The notes: a model not told the origin generated them from the sequence alone. Shown: positions 9,426 to 18,318, counted from the first letter of the stretch. The stretch is DNA of 64,000 bases from Lonepinella sp042468235 (GCF_042468235.1 NZ_CP170386.1:248001-312000); one strand, 5' to 3'. A program made the numbers and translations.

Positions 9426-11003
9426 ATGAATAGGATAAAATTCAGCAAATTATCTATAACGGCAATTTTTAGCTTAATTTGCCTTTCTGCTTGTGAGCCG
9501 AATAAATCAAATTCAACACAGCTTCAACCGACTTCGCCATCAGCCATACCAGAGCAATCATCTGGCTATCAAGCTGATGTTTTAATTCGTGGTGTTTATG
9601 ATCCTTTTATTTTACAACCAGCAGAAATTCAGCAACCTGAACAAAGCGCTTTATTACGAGATTTATTTGAAGGTTTGGTGATTTACGATCCGCTGGGCAA
9701 TATTATCGCAGGTATCGCAGAAAGTTGGGAAAGTGTGGATCAAAAAACATGGATTTTTCATTTACGTCAAAATGCCAAATGGTCAAATGGTGAAAATGTA
9801 ACAGCACAGGATTTTGTCCGAAGTTGGCAGAATTTAGCCTTGTCGGATAATCCGCAGAAAGAATTTTTGCTCTATATGAATATGCAAAATGCTAAGCAAG
9901 TGATTGAGCAAAGTATGCCGGTGCAACAGCTTGGTGTACAAGCCTTAGATGAGTATAGCTTACAAATTCAACTAGATAAATCAACGCCTTATTTACCTAA
10001 AATGTTAGTGCATATTGCTTTGTTACCGAGCTATCAAGCAACCCTAGAACAAAAAAAAGCGTTTATTACCAATGGTGCTTATAGGGTGGTTGAACAAACG
10101 GCAGATCGCATTCAACTAAGTCAAAACCCGTATTATTCAAATAACCATAGCCGAGCTTTTAGCAAAGTAATTTATCAAAAAATTGATGTGCAACAGCCTA
10201 GTCAACCTATTGATATTATTCAGAATGTTAAACATAAATCGGATAATATCAACTACTTCCCACAACTTTGTACTTATTTTTATGAATTTAATTTCCGCTA
10301 TCCAATATTAAAACAAAAAGCGGTACGAAGTGCGTTAATTTCAATGATTCCAAGTAATATTGTGTCCCAATACCCCTTTATTATGCCAAATGGGAACAAT
10401 TATTTGCCAAATAACATGCAATTTGAACAGCAACGAGATTTTGAACCGACGCTGGTGGAACAGAAATTACAACAAGCCGGCATTACTGAACAAAACCCAC
10501 TGAAGTTACGTTTAACTTATGATAACCATGGGTTACATCAACAAATTGCAGAACATTTAATTCGTGGTTGGTCGCAGTCGGATTTAATTCGAGTACAAGC
10601 TGAACCGGTGTCTTATCAAACCTTATTAGAAAAACGAGTGAAAGGGGATTTTCAAATTATCCGTTCGGGTTGGTGTGCGGATTATAATGATCCGTCCGCT
10701 TTTTTATCTATGTTACATTCCCAAAGCGCGGATAATAAAATGGGATTTTCTGATCCTGAAATTGATCAGTTATTAGCACAAACCCTATCTCCTGATATTT
10801 CTGCACAAAAACGCACCGCACTTTATCAGCAAATTATTGAACGTACTCAACAAGAATATGTGATGATGCCGATTTTTCAATATGCTACGCCGGTGAGCAT
10901 TGTTCCCAATGTGGCAGGTTATAATGTCACTAATCCAACAGGCGTGATATATAGCAAAGATCTTTATCGCTTAAACTTGCCTAAATCAACTGATACAAAG
11001 TAA
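9426..11003 (+). CDS. Peptide ABC transporter substrate-binding lipoprotein (OppA/SBP family 5)
   Basis: The 525-residue protein has a signal peptide with lipobox LSAC and lipidated Cys23, then a low-complexity Ser/Gln/Pro linker. The family 5 solute-binding fold follows, with the motif LFEGLVIYDPLGNIIAGIAE (about residues 75-94). Such proteins capture oligopeptides, or in some Pasteurellaceae heme or other ligands, and deliver them to an ABC permease. No permease or ATPase gene is adjacent, so it probably serves a transporter encoded elsewhere. Its last 23 bases overlap the convergent AEC transporter gene. Confidence 0.88.
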   Translation: MNRIKFSKLSITAIFSLICLSACEPNKSNSTQLQPTSPSAIPEQSSGYQADVLIRGVYDPFILQPAEIQQPEQSALLRDLFEGLVIYDPLGNIIAGIAESWESVDQKTWIFHLRQNAKWSNGENVTAQDFVRSWQNLALSDNPQKEFLLYMNMQNAKQVIEQSMPVQQLGVQALDEYSLQIQLDKSTPYLPKMLVHIALLPSYQATLEQKKAFITNGAYRVVEQTADRIQLSQNPYYSNNHSRAFSKVIYQKIDVQQPSQPIDIIQNVKHKSDNINYFPQLCTYFYEFNFRYPILKQKAVRSALISMIPSNIVSQYPFIMPNGNNYLPNNMQFEQQRDFEPTLVEQKLQQAGITEQNPLKLRLTYDNHGLHQQIAEHLIRGWSQSDLIRVQAEPVSYQTLLEKRVKGDFQIIRSGWCADYNDPSAFLSMLHSQSADNKMGFSDPEIDQLLAQTLSPDISAQKRTALYQQIIERTQQEYVMMPIFQYATPVSIVPNVAGYNVTNPTGVIYSKDLYRLNLPKSTDTK

Positions 11004-11910
11004 TAATTAACGGCATCGTTATTACGCATAACATGGTAGTTACCCCATAAATCGCACTGGATTTTTGCGCATCTTTACCATGTAATACAGCAATTTGCGT
11101 CACCGTTGCCGCAGCTGGACTAATGGTGGCTAAGAAACTGATTAACGCAATGGTTTCCCCATGTTCCGCCAAGCTGGCAAAATGGCCGAATTTAATCACT
11201 AACATTAAACAAAGCGGCACCAAAATAAGGCGTAAAAAGGTGACTAAATAAATTCGTTTTGACGATAAAATACTGCGTAGCGGAATGCCAGCAATTAACA
11301 TACCGGCAATTAACATGGCATTGGGTCCAATAAAAGAGCCCACTGATGACAAGGTTCCCACTACAATAGTTGGCAATTTAATCTGAAAAGCAAACAAGGT
11401 TGCGCCCACAATAATTGACCAAATATTGATATTCTTCACAATTCTTTTCAGGGAGAAAGACTTTTCACCGCAGATCAGACCACGACAATGCGTCCAAAAT
11501 AACACCGTTTGCACCACAATAAAACAGGTGGCATAAATCACCCATTCTTCACCAAACATAGACATTACCAACGGAATAATCAAATTACCCGAGTTGGAAT
11601 AAATGGCAGCCGCATGCTCCACACCATCTAGTTTAAATATTTTTTTGAGAATAATCCCCATGATAATTAAGATAATATGCAATAGAATTGCCATGGAAAC
11701 AGAAAGTAGTAAGCCACGCAATAATTCGGGACTATAATCAATTTGGAACGCTTTGAGCATCACCGCTGGGCTAATGATATACACCCCTACAACAGAGAGC
11801 GGAAAGGTATCTTTGGGTTGCAATAATTTTGACTTCACTAAACCGTAACCTAACAGCACAATAAGGGTCAGTTCGGTGATTTTACTGGCTAGAATTAAGG
11901 CAATGTCCAT
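10981..11910 (-). CDS. AEC-family (auxin efflux carrier-like) transporter
   Basis: Starting at the ATG complementary to 11908-11910 gives 309 residues with about ten membrane helices in two halves, typical of bacterial AEC permeases. A longer reading up to 12021 adds a basic stretch that looks non-coding, so I prefer the shorter form. Members export or import small organic acids, for example malate or malonate. The substrate here is not predictable. The 3' end overlaps the convergent peptide-binding gene. Confidence 0.83.
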   Translation of the reverse strand: MDIALILASKITELTLIVLLGYGLVKSKLLQPKDTFPLSVVGVYIISPAVMLKAFQIDYSPELLRGLLLSVSMAILLHIILIIMGIILKKIFKLDGVEHAAAIYSNSGNLIIPLVMSMFGEEWVIYATCFIVVQTVLFWTHCRGLICGEKSFSLKRIVKNINIWSIIVGATLFAFQIKLPTIVVGTLSSVGSFIGPNAMLIAGMLIAGIPLRSILSSKRIYLVTFLRLILVPLCLMLVIKFGHFASLAEHGETIALISFLATISPAAATVTQIAVLHGKDAQKSSAIYGVTTMLCVITMPLIITLYQLI

Positions 11911-12049
11911 AGTGCGTTCCCGTTGAATGAGTAGGATTTCATAGTACCGATTTTTGGCAGAAATGGAAATAAAAAAGCGAGGCAAAAGGGAGAATTTGTT
12001 ATAATAATGGAAATTTTTCAAAAAAAGACCGCACTTTCAAGGATTCACT

Positions 12050-12502
12050 ATGTCATTACAATTTAATGCTATCGCTCTTTTATTGGTGGTGCTTATTTTA
12101 CTCGGCGTACTCAGCCACAACAGCTCGATCACCATTTCCGCCGCCGTATTACTGTTAATGCAACAAACCTTTTTGAGCAAATATATTCCCTTTGTAGAAA
12201 AAAACGGCTTAACCATCGGAATTATCATTTTAACTATCGGCGTACTCAGTCCGCTGGTGTCAGGTAAAATTCAATTACCCGATATAAAATCCCTGTTAGA
12301 TTGGAAAATGTTAGTGGCATTGGCAGTGGGGACATTGGTAGCATGGCTCGGTGGACGAGGCGTGAGCCTGATGGGAACCCAACCAATTCTACTCACTGGC
12401 TTATTGATCGGCACCGTGCTAGGCGTGGCTTTTCTCGGTGGTATTCCCGTTGGTCCCTTGATTGCAGCAGGGATTTTATCTCTATTAATTGGGGTAAAAT
12501 AA
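12050..12502 (+). CDS. DUF441 (YeaL-type) inner membrane protein
   Basis: This 150-residue protein has four to five membrane helices and the conserved Gly/Leu-rich C-terminal half of the DUF441/YeaL family (GVLSPLVSGKI at about residues 64-74). The function of the family is unknown. An uptake signal (12029-12038) sits in its leader. It is followed after 3 bases by hrpA, so the two may form an operon. Confidence 0.85.
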   Translation: MSLQFNAIALLLVVLILLGVLSHNSSITISAAVLLLMQQTFLSKYIPFVEKNGLTIGIIILTIGVLSPLVSGKIQLPDIKSLLDWKMLVALAVGTLVAWLGGRGVSLMGTQPILLTGLLIGTVLGVAFLGGIPVGPLIAAGILSLLIGVK

Positions 12503-12505
12503 ATC

Positions 12506-15500
12506 ATGAAACCAAACAGAATCCCGTTAAATCCGTTGCAAAAAACCTTATTTCACCAACTCAAGGACGTTATGATCCTTGACGAACGGAAAATTGCCGC
12601 TCGCATTAAAGGCATAGGTCAAATTAAAAATGAACAAAGCCAACAAGCCGTGGCGGCTGAAATTCAAAGCCAAATTCAACAGGCACAAGAACGTTTAAAT
12701 CAACGTAAAAGTGCGGTGAAAAATCCGATCGTTTTTGCCGAAAATTTACCTGTCAGCCAACGCAAAGCGGAAATTCAACAATTAATTCGTGAAAATCAAG
12801 TAGTGGTGATTGCAGGCGAAACGGGATCGGGCAAAACCACCCAATTACCGAAAATGTGTTTAGAACTGGGTTTAGGCAAAAAAGGCTTGATCGGACACAC
12901 GCAACCACGCCGTATTGCGGCTCGTTCCGTGGCGGCTCGTATTGCGGAAGAATTGCAAACGGAACTCGGCGGTATGGTGGGTTATAAGGTGCGTTTTAAC
13001 GATCAAATCAGCGAGCAAACCCAAATTAAGCTGATGACAGATGGGATTTTGTTGGCAGAAATTCAAACCGATCGCTATTTAAATCAATATGATACGCTGA
13101 TTATTGACGAAGCCCACGAACGCTCACTGAATAACGATTTTATTCTCGGCTATCTCAAACAGCTGTTGCCACGCCGTCCTGATTTGAAAGTCATTATCAC
13201 ATCAGCGACTATTGATGTGGAACGTTTCTCCAAGCATTTTAACAACGCCCCAATTTTAGAAGTGTCAGGGCGAACCTATCCAGTGGAAGTGCGTTATCGT
13301 CCAATGTTAGACAACGATGAAGAAGATCAATTACAGGGCATTGCTAACGCAGTAGATGAACTACAAGCAGAGGGCAGAGGCGATATTCTGATCTTTTTAA
13401 ACGGCGAGCGAGAGATTCGGGATACGGCGGAAATGTTGCAAAAACAAGATCTTCGCCATACGGAAATCTTGCCCTTGTATGCACGCCTGTCCGCCCAAGA
13501 ACAAAATAAAATCTTCCACCCGAGCGGCTTAAATCGTATTGTGTTGGCAACTAACGTGGCGGAAACGTCCTTGACCGTGCCAGGGATTAAATATGTGATT
13601 GACCCAGGTACCGCTCGCATTTCTCGCTACAGTTACCGCACCAAAGTGCAACGCCTACCCATTGAGCCGATTTCACAAGCGTCCGCCAATCAACGCAAAG
13701 GGCGTTGTGGCAGGGTGAGCGAGGGGATTTGTATTCGCCTGTATTCAGAAGAGGACTTCAACAATCGCCCTGAATTTACCGATCCTGAAATTTTACGCAC
13801 CAATTTAGCCAGCGTGATTTTGCAAATGACGGCGTTGGGCTTGGACGATATTGATGCTTTTCCTTTTGTGGATGCCCCTGATAAACGCCATATTCAAGAC
13901 GGCATTAAATTGTTGGAGGAATTGCAAGCCTTTGAATGGCGAAAAACCAAATTTGGCGAGAAACGCTTTTTAACCCAACAAGGTAAACAGCTCGCCCAGT
14001 TGCCAGTGGATCCCCGCCTTGCCAAAATGCTCTTAACAGCGGTAGAACAAGGTTGTTTACACGAATTAATGATTATCGTATCTGCCCTGTCTATTCAAGA
14101 TCCCCGAGAACGACCGCAGGAAAAACCACAATCCGCTGATGACAAACATCGCCGTTTTGCCGATAAAAAATCCGATTTTATGGCGTGGCTGAACCTGTGG
14201 AATTATATTCAAACCAACCAAAAAGAGCTGACCAAAAACCAATTTCGCCGTTTATGCCAAAAGGACTTTCTCAATTATTTGCGGATTCGGGAATGGCAGG
14301 ATATTTATCATCAAATCAGAACCCAAGTGCGAGAATTGGGCTTGCCGATCAATTCGGAAGCGGCAAAATATCCGCAAATTCACACCGCACTTTTAAGCGG
14401 TTTGCTGTCGCATATCGGCTTGAAAGATAATGAAAAAAGCCAATATTTAGGGGCAAGAAATGCCCATTTTGCAATTTTTCCTAATTCGGTATTGTTTAAA
14501 AAACAGCCGAAATGGGTAATGGCAGCGGAGCTAGTGGAAACGTCTAAACTCTGGGGGCGAATGGTGGCGGAAATTGAGCCAGAATGGATCGAGCCGCTTG
14601 CCAAACATCTCAGTAAAAGCAGTTATTCCGAACCCCGTTGGTCAAAATCCCGTGGGCAGGTGATTGCTGATGAAAAAGTGAGCCTATATGGCGTGCCGAT
14701 TGTGGCAAGTCGCCCTGTGAATTTTAGCCAAATTGAACCGCAAACTTGCCGTACGATTTTTATTCAATCCGCACTGGTGGAGGGGGATTGGAATACTCGC
14801 CACAAGTTCTTTTTTGCCAACCAAAAATTAGTGCGTGAAGTGGAAGAGCTGGAGCATAAATCTCGCCGCCGTGATATTTTGGTGGACGACCGCACCTTGT
14901 TTGAGTTTTACGATGAACGCATCGGGGCGGACGTGGTGTCGCAGAAACATTTTGATAGCTGGTGGAAAACTGCAAGCCAAAACGATCCTGATTTGCTCAA
15001 TTTTGAAAAATCGTTCTTGATGAATGATGATGCACAAAAAGTGAGCCAACTGGATTTTCCGAATTTCTGGCAACAGGGCAATATTAAGCTCAAATTGACT
15101 TATCAATTTGAACCTGGGACGGACGCAGACGGCGTGACAGTGCATATTCCATTGCCGTTGCTCAATCAAATTGAAATGACAGGGTTTGACTGGCAAATCC
15201 CTGGTTTACGCCAAGAATTGATTATCGCCTTAATCAAAGCCTTACCGAAAACGCTCCGCCGCAATTTCGTGCCAGCCCCCAATTATGCCGAAGCGTTTTT
15301 AGGGCGAGTGACAAATTTTGATAAGCCATTGACGGAAACCTTAAGCCACGAGTTTCGCCGAATGACAGGCGTAACTGTTGAACCTGAGCAATGGAATTTT
15401 GAGCAAATTGCACCGCACTTAAAAATGACCTTCCGTGTGGTGGACGACAAAGGCAAAAAAATTGCCGAAAGTATGAATTTAGATCAGCTTAAATTTGATC

Positions 15501-16411
15501 TCAAAGATCGGGTGCAAGCCAGCATTTCCGCCGTGGCAGATGACGGCATTGAGCAATCGGGGATTCATATTTGGAATTTTGACCAACTTCCGCAATGTTA
15601 TGAGCAGAAAAAACAAGGGTTTACCGTCAAAGCCTTTCCTGCTATTACGGACGAAAAAGATGCCGTGGGGATTAAATTATTTGAAACCGAATACGAGCAA
15701 AGCGTGGCAATGCAGCAGGGGTTACGCCGTTTAATTTTGCTCAACGTGCCATCACCGATCAAATATTTACACGAAAAATTACCCAACAAATCCAAACTGG
15801 GACTCTATTTCACCCCATTCGGCAAAGTGCTGGAATTAATTGACGACTGTATCGCCTGCGGTGTGGACAAGCTAATCGCTGATTTTGGCGGTTTTGTGTG
15901 GAACGAAACGGATTTTGATAAATTGCGAGATTTTGTGCGAGAAAATCTCAATGATATTACCGTGGACATCGCCCAACAGGTAGAACGCTTGCTAACGTTG
16001 ACTTTTGAAATTAACAAACGCCTAAAAGGCAAAATGGATTTCACCCAAGCCTTTGCCCTATCTGACATTAAAGCCCAATTGAACGGCTTGATTTATCAAG
16101 GTTTTGTGGAAAAAACAGGCTATGCCAGACTGCCCGATTTACAGCGTTATCTCCAAGCCATAGATAAACGCCTAGACAAACTCACCCAAGACACCAACCG
16201 AGACAGGGCGGCAATGCTGCGAGTAGAACAATGCCAACAAGCCTACAATCAGCTGTTAGCAAAACTGCCAAAATCTAAACCGCACTCCGCAGAAGTGTTG
16301 GAAATTCGCTATATGATTGAAGAACTTAGAGTGAGTTTGTTTGCTCAGCAGTTAGGGACGAAGTATCCGATTTCGGATAAAAGGGTGTTGAATGTGATTG
16401 GGGAGCAATAA
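12506..16411 (+). CDS. hrpA: ATP-dependent RNA helicase HrpA
   Basis: This 1301-residue DEAH-box helicase has the motifs in order: GETGSGKTT (Walker A, about residues 109-117), DEAH, SAT and QRKGRCGR. The helicase-associated and OB-fold regions and the long C-terminal region of HrpA follow. HrpA acts on RNA; in E. coli it has roles in mRNA processing and in rescue of stalled or collided ribosomes. Its 3' end is repeated in pieces downstream (16978-17064, 17622-17689, 18367-18407), so this end has been a landing site for inserted modules. The gene itself is intact. Confidence 0.97.
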   Translation: MKPNRIPLNPLQKTLFHQLKDVMILDERKIAARIKGIGQIKNEQSQQAVAAEIQSQIQQAQERLNQRKSAVKNPIVFAENLPVSQRKAEIQQLIRENQVVVIAGETGSGKTTQLPKMCLELGLGKKGLIGHTQPRRIAARSVAARIAEELQTELGGMVGYKVRFNDQISEQTQIKLMTDGILLAEIQTDRYLNQYDTLIIDEAHERSLNNDFILGYLKQLLPRRPDLKVIITSATIDVERFSKHFNNAPILEVSGRTYPVEVRYRPMLDNDEEDQLQGIANAVDELQAEGRGDILIFLNGEREIRDTAEMLQKQDLRHTEILPLYARLSAQEQNKIFHPSGLNRIVLATNVAETSLTVPGIKYVIDPGTARISRYSYRTKVQRLPIEPISQASANQRKGRCGRVSEGICIRLYSEEDFNNRPEFTDPEILRTNLASVILQMTALGLDDIDAFPFVDAPDKRHIQDGIKLLEELQAFEWRKTKFGEKRFLTQQGKQLAQLPVDPRLAKMLLTAVEQGCLHELMIIVSALSIQDPRERPQEKPQSADDKHRRFADKKSDFMAWLNLWNYIQTNQKELTKNQFRRLCQKDFLNYLRIREWQDIYHQIRTQVRELGLPINSEAAKYPQIHTALLSGLLSHIGLKDNEKSQYLGARNAHFAIFPNSVLFKKQPKWVMAAELVETSKLWGRMVAEIEPEWIEPLAKHLSKSSYSEPRWSKSRGQVIADEKVSLYGVPIVASRPVNFSQIEPQTCRTIFIQSALVEGDWNTRHKFFFANQKLVREVEELEHKSRRRDILVDDRTLFEFYDERIGADVVSQKHFDSWWKTASQNDPDLLNFEKSFLMNDDAQKVSQLDFPNFWQQGNIKLKLTYQFEPGTDADGVTVHIPLPLLNQIEMTGFDWQIPGLRQELIIALIKALPKTLRRNFVPAPNYAEAFLGRVTNFDKPLTETLSHEFRRMTGVTVEPEQWNFEQIAPHLKMTFRVVDDKGKKIAESMNLDQLKFDLKDRVQASISAVADDGIEQSGIHIWNFDQLPQCYEQKKQGFTVKAFPAITDEKDAVGIKLFETEYEQSVAMQQGLRRLILLNVPSPIKYLHEKLPNKSKLGLYFTPFGKVLELIDDCIACGVDKLIADFGGFVWNETDFDKLRDFVRENLNDITVDIAQQVERLLTLTFEINKRLKGKMDFTQAFALSDIKAQLNGLIYQGFVEKTGYARLPDLQRYLQAIDKRLDKLTQDTNRDRAAMLRVEQCQQAYNQLLAKLPKSKPHSAEVLEIRYMIEELRVSLFAQQLGTKYPISDKRVLNVIGEQ

Positions 16412-16437
16412 GCTCCCCGAATGATGGAATACTTTAT

Positions 16438-16734
16438 TTAATTTTCAGGGCGTGGATATATTCTGCTACTGTGAATAACAGATAAAATAGCCACTTTGTT
16501 TGTCTGTTCATCAAAATCATAGACGATGCGATATTTTCTTGCAAACGACTCCCTTGAGCCATCTTCTCGCAAACGCCCTATGGCAAGTGGCATAAAAGCA
16601 ATCCGTTCTATTTTTTCATAGATTTCATTAGATAAGCGAATACCACTCATATCAAATCCAGTAAATTCAACCACATTTTCTAGAATTTCATTTATTTGTT
16701 GTAACGCTTGTGGAAGAATAGTTAATTTAGGCAT
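16438..16734 (-). CDS. RelE/ParE-family toxin
   Basis: The protein of about 98 residues (start MPKLTILPQ) has the size and C-terminal pattern of ParE/RelE toxins. KYRIVYDFDEQ and VAILSVIHSSR are the typical beta strands before the terminal Arg-rich tail. RelE types cut mRNA on the ribosome and ParE types poison gyrase. The sequence does not settle which applies, though the DMSGIRLS and PLAIGRLRE segments look ParE-like. An alternative start 9 bases upstream (16743) exists. It overlaps the antitoxin gene, so translation is coupled. Confidence 0.82.
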   Translation of the reverse strand: MPKLTILPQALQQINEILENVVEFTGFDMSGIRLSNEIYEKIERIAFMPLAIGRLREDGSRESFARKYRIVYDFDEQTNKVAILSVIHSSRIYPRPEN

Positions 16735-16903
16735 AGGCGACATTTTTAATAAAATCGTCTAATTCTTGTGATTTACGTTCAATTACTTGTTGGGAACTGG
16801 CTTTTGCTTGCTCCAAAGTAAAGCCTAATCCAGCTTGTTTTTCTTCACGCCCTTTGCGAACGCATTCACTCACAAATTCATCATAACCTTTTTCTTTAAA
16901 CAT
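16727..16903 (-). CDS. Small antitoxin partner of the RelE/ParE toxin
   Basis: A 58-residue frame starts MFKEKGYDEF and ends in a charged helix KSQELDDFIK, directly upstream of the toxin and overlapping its start. Short, charged, helical proteins in this position are typical ParD-like antitoxins that neutralise the toxin and repress the operon. A purine-rich ribosome binding site (AAAGAGATAAAT region in the complement) precedes the ATG. The family is not recognised by sequence. The assignment is by size, charge and position. Confidence 0.75.
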   Translation of the reverse strand: MFKEKGYDEFVSECVRKGREEKQAGLGFTLEQAKASSQQVIERKSQELDDFIKNVAYA

Positions 16904-16977
16904 AGATTTATCTCTTTTGAACTAGCAATAGTGCTGATTATATCCCTTTTCATTATACTATGGAACAGTTGTTAAAA

Positions 16978-17064
16978 ATTAGGGCAAGTTTATTCGCCAA
17001 ACAGTTAGGCACTAAGTAGCCGATTTCGGATAAGAGAGTGTTGAATGTGATTAATGAAATTTAG
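16978..17064 (+). pseudogene. hrpA 3'-end remnant A
   Basis: This stretch reads as a diverged copy of the last 27 or so codons of hrpA. It keeps SLFA-QLGTK, PISDKRVLNVI and a terminal stop, but a TAG replaces the TAT codon after GTK. It sits just behind the toxin-antitoxin pair and probably marks the displaced end of hrpA after insertion of that module. Confidence 0.75.
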
Positions 17065-17151
17065 ACATAGCAAACAAAATGGTTAGAAAAAGTGAGTAAA
17101 AACTTTGTACTATTAAATAGGTCGGTCCACTTTTTCTAACTATATAGTTCA

Positions 17152-17268
17152 TTAAGAAGAGCATAACGCCAAAAGGATGAGTGCAAAGATCAATGTAATC
17201 ATAACTTGTCCCAATGTACGTGGTTGGGCAACTGCAAAACAGACAAAAAGACAAACGAACAGCCACAT
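17152..17268 (-). CDS. Putative small hydrophobic protein (38 residues)
   Basis: A short frame starts MWLFVCLFVC and ends LILLALCSS, giving two hydrophobic stretches (residues 2-14 and 21-37) around a polar turn AQPRTLGQ. A good ribosome binding site (AAAGGAG in the complement) lies 8 bases before the ATG. It is divergent from the XRE regulator gene, and the large palindrome lies between them. Size and hydrophobicity recall small membrane toxins, but I recognise no family and it may simply be a small membrane protein. Confidence 0.5.
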   Translation of the reverse strand: MWLFVCLFVCFAVAQPRTLGQVMITLIFALILLALCSS

Positions 17269-17302
17269 AACAAATTCTCCTTTAATTTAATTTCTTGAAT
17301 TT

Positions 17303-17350
17303 TTGCACCTAAAACAGGTTCATTTTACTATGAACCTAGAATAGGTGCAA
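17303..17350. promoter_or_regulatory. Large palindromic operator between divergent genes
   Basis: The arm TTGCACCTA...GGTTCAT (17303-17323) is mirrored by ATGAACC...TAGGTGCAA (17330-17350), with 17 of 21 positions pairing around a 6-base centre. The right arm contains the ribosome binding site (AGGTG) and touches the start codon of the XRE regulator. Binding would block its own expression and probably that of the divergent small gene. Confidence 0.75.
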
Positions 17351-17607
17351 TGAGAAATTTAAGATTATCCATTCATTCCGCCGAGCATAGTTGGTTACGC
17401 CAATTATTTTTAGAACAACGGCAAAAATTAGGTTTATCACAACGAGCATTAGCCGATAAGTTGGGAGTAATTCATTCCTTTATTGGTAAAGTGGAAACGG
17501 GTGATAGACGATTAGATGTTTTTGAGTTTATCGCTTATTGTAAAGGTCTTGAGCTTGATCCGATGGTCGTTTTACAAGAAATAAATCAACATTTCAGTGA
17601 TCAATAA
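17350..17607 (+). CDS. XRE-family helix-turn-helix regulator
   Basis: The 85-residue protein is essentially one XRE/Cro-type DNA-binding domain: RQKLGLSQRALADKLGVIHSFIGKVE (about residues 25-50). It has no ligand domain. It is preceded immediately by a long palindrome that includes its ribosome binding site, which argues for tight autorepression. The nearest partner is the divergent small hydrophobic protein at 17152-17268. It could also be the antitoxin-like half of a small regulatory pair. Confidence 0.88.
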   Translation: MRNLRLSIHSAEHSWLRQLFLEQRQKLGLSQRALADKLGVIHSFIGKVETGDRRLDVFEFIAYCKGLELDPMVVLQEINQHFSDQ

Positions 17608-17621
17608 CTTTTCAAATTTAC

Positions 17622-17689
17622 TGCACTCTGAAAGTGTATTAGAAATTCGCTATGTGATTGACGAGTTGCGAGTGAGGTTGTTTATACAC
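17622..17689 (+). pseudogene. hrpA 3'-end remnant B
   Basis: The bases after the XRE gene translate to a diverged copy of the hrpA segment HSAEVLEIRYMIEELRVSLF (here VLEIRYVIDELRVRLF). The similarity stops near 17689, where the array of repeated dyads begins, and seems to resume in the piece at 18367. The Fic remnant and its operators therefore appear to have interrupted one displaced hrpA end. Confidence 0.75.
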
Positions 17690-17834
17690 AAAAACGGCAA
17701 AATTTGTGCATGATAAAATAACGCACACAAGAAATGCAGAAAACTTATGTGTGTTATGTTAATACGCACAAGAAATCACAAAAACTTGTGTACGTGAGGA
17801 TGATATACACAAGAAATAAGAAAAATGTGTGTAT
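17684..17834 (+). repeat. Four dyads spaced about 40 bases, upstream of the fic remnant
   Basis: The core CACAA recurs at 17687, 17726, 17767 and 17808 (spacing 39, 41, 41). Each unit is an imperfect inverted repeat of the form CACAAG-AAAT-N-AAAA-CTTGTGT. The clearest is unit 3, with CGCACAAG (17765-17772) and CTTGTGTACG (17784-17793). The array lies directly before the start of the decayed fic gene and looks like a multi-site operator. Confidence 0.65.
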
Positions 17835-17856
17835 GTTTAGTAAGAGAAAAAAGAAT

Positions 17857-18213
17857 ATGGAAAACAGCTATCAAATTCCCGATCTTTTTGCTTTAGGTGA
17901 GGTGGAAACCAAGGCGGTATTAAAAGCAACAAATCAGGCTCATCAGGCATTAGGTGAACTAAAAGGGCCGGTGCAAACGATCCCAAATTATTCGGGCAAA
18001 TTTACCGAAAATCTATAGCCACGAACTCATAATTTATATAAACACCCTTATACCAAAATTGATTTTGTTGCCGAAGACTGCCAAATTCACCGCAACACGG
18101 CAGTGAAACGGTTAGATGAGCTGGTTCAGTTAGGTGTTTTGCAGAAAGTGAAAATTGGCAAAGAGAATTTTTATATCAATGTGGATTTGTATCATTTGTT
18201 AGTGGAACAATAG
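17857..18213 (+). pseudogene. Decayed Fic/DOC-family gene
   Basis: The N-terminal 53 codons read like the start of a Fic protein (PDLFALGEVETKAVLKATNQ, then LGELKG). A TAG at 18016 follows. The same frame then continues to 18213 as the C-terminal winged-helix part of large Fic proteins (HPYTKIDFVAED, AVKRLDELVQLGVL, NFYINVDLYHLL). The central domain with the HPFxDGNGR motif is missing, so the AMPylation (AMP transfer) core has been deleted. It is a remnant of a Fic enzyme that once sat behind the dyad array. Confidence 0.72.
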
Positions 18214-18271
18214 GGTAAGTTGATCTTGTAAATTTCACTATATCTTTAAGAAAAATGCGGTGTTCTTTGAA

Positions 18272-18318
18272 CTAAAGGAATGTATTCCTTTTTACTTACT
18301 CTTGACAGAGTAAGTAAA
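18272..18318 (+). promoter_or_regulatory. Double palindrome with embedded -35, copy 2
   Basis: AAAGGAAT-GT-ATTCCTTT (about 18274-18291) is followed by TTTACTTACTCT (18291-18302), TGAC, and AGAGTAAGTAAA (18307-18318). The second dyad has perfect 12-base arms and contains a consensus -35 TTGACA (18302-18307). It lies about 100 bases before the WYL gene and has the same layout as the module at 501-543. It is probably the WYL promoter and autoregulatory operator. Confidence 0.7.

Noticed and set aside
11911..12021. Longer N-terminus for the AEC transporter
   Set aside because: The extra residues are basic and aromatic, do not fit the family, and overlap the leader of the DUF441 gene.
17684..17834. 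Possible short CRISPR array (four evenly spaced repeats)
   Set aside because: The intervals between the repeats are also partly similar and too few, no cas genes are near, and the units are inverted repeats before a gene. An operator array fits better.
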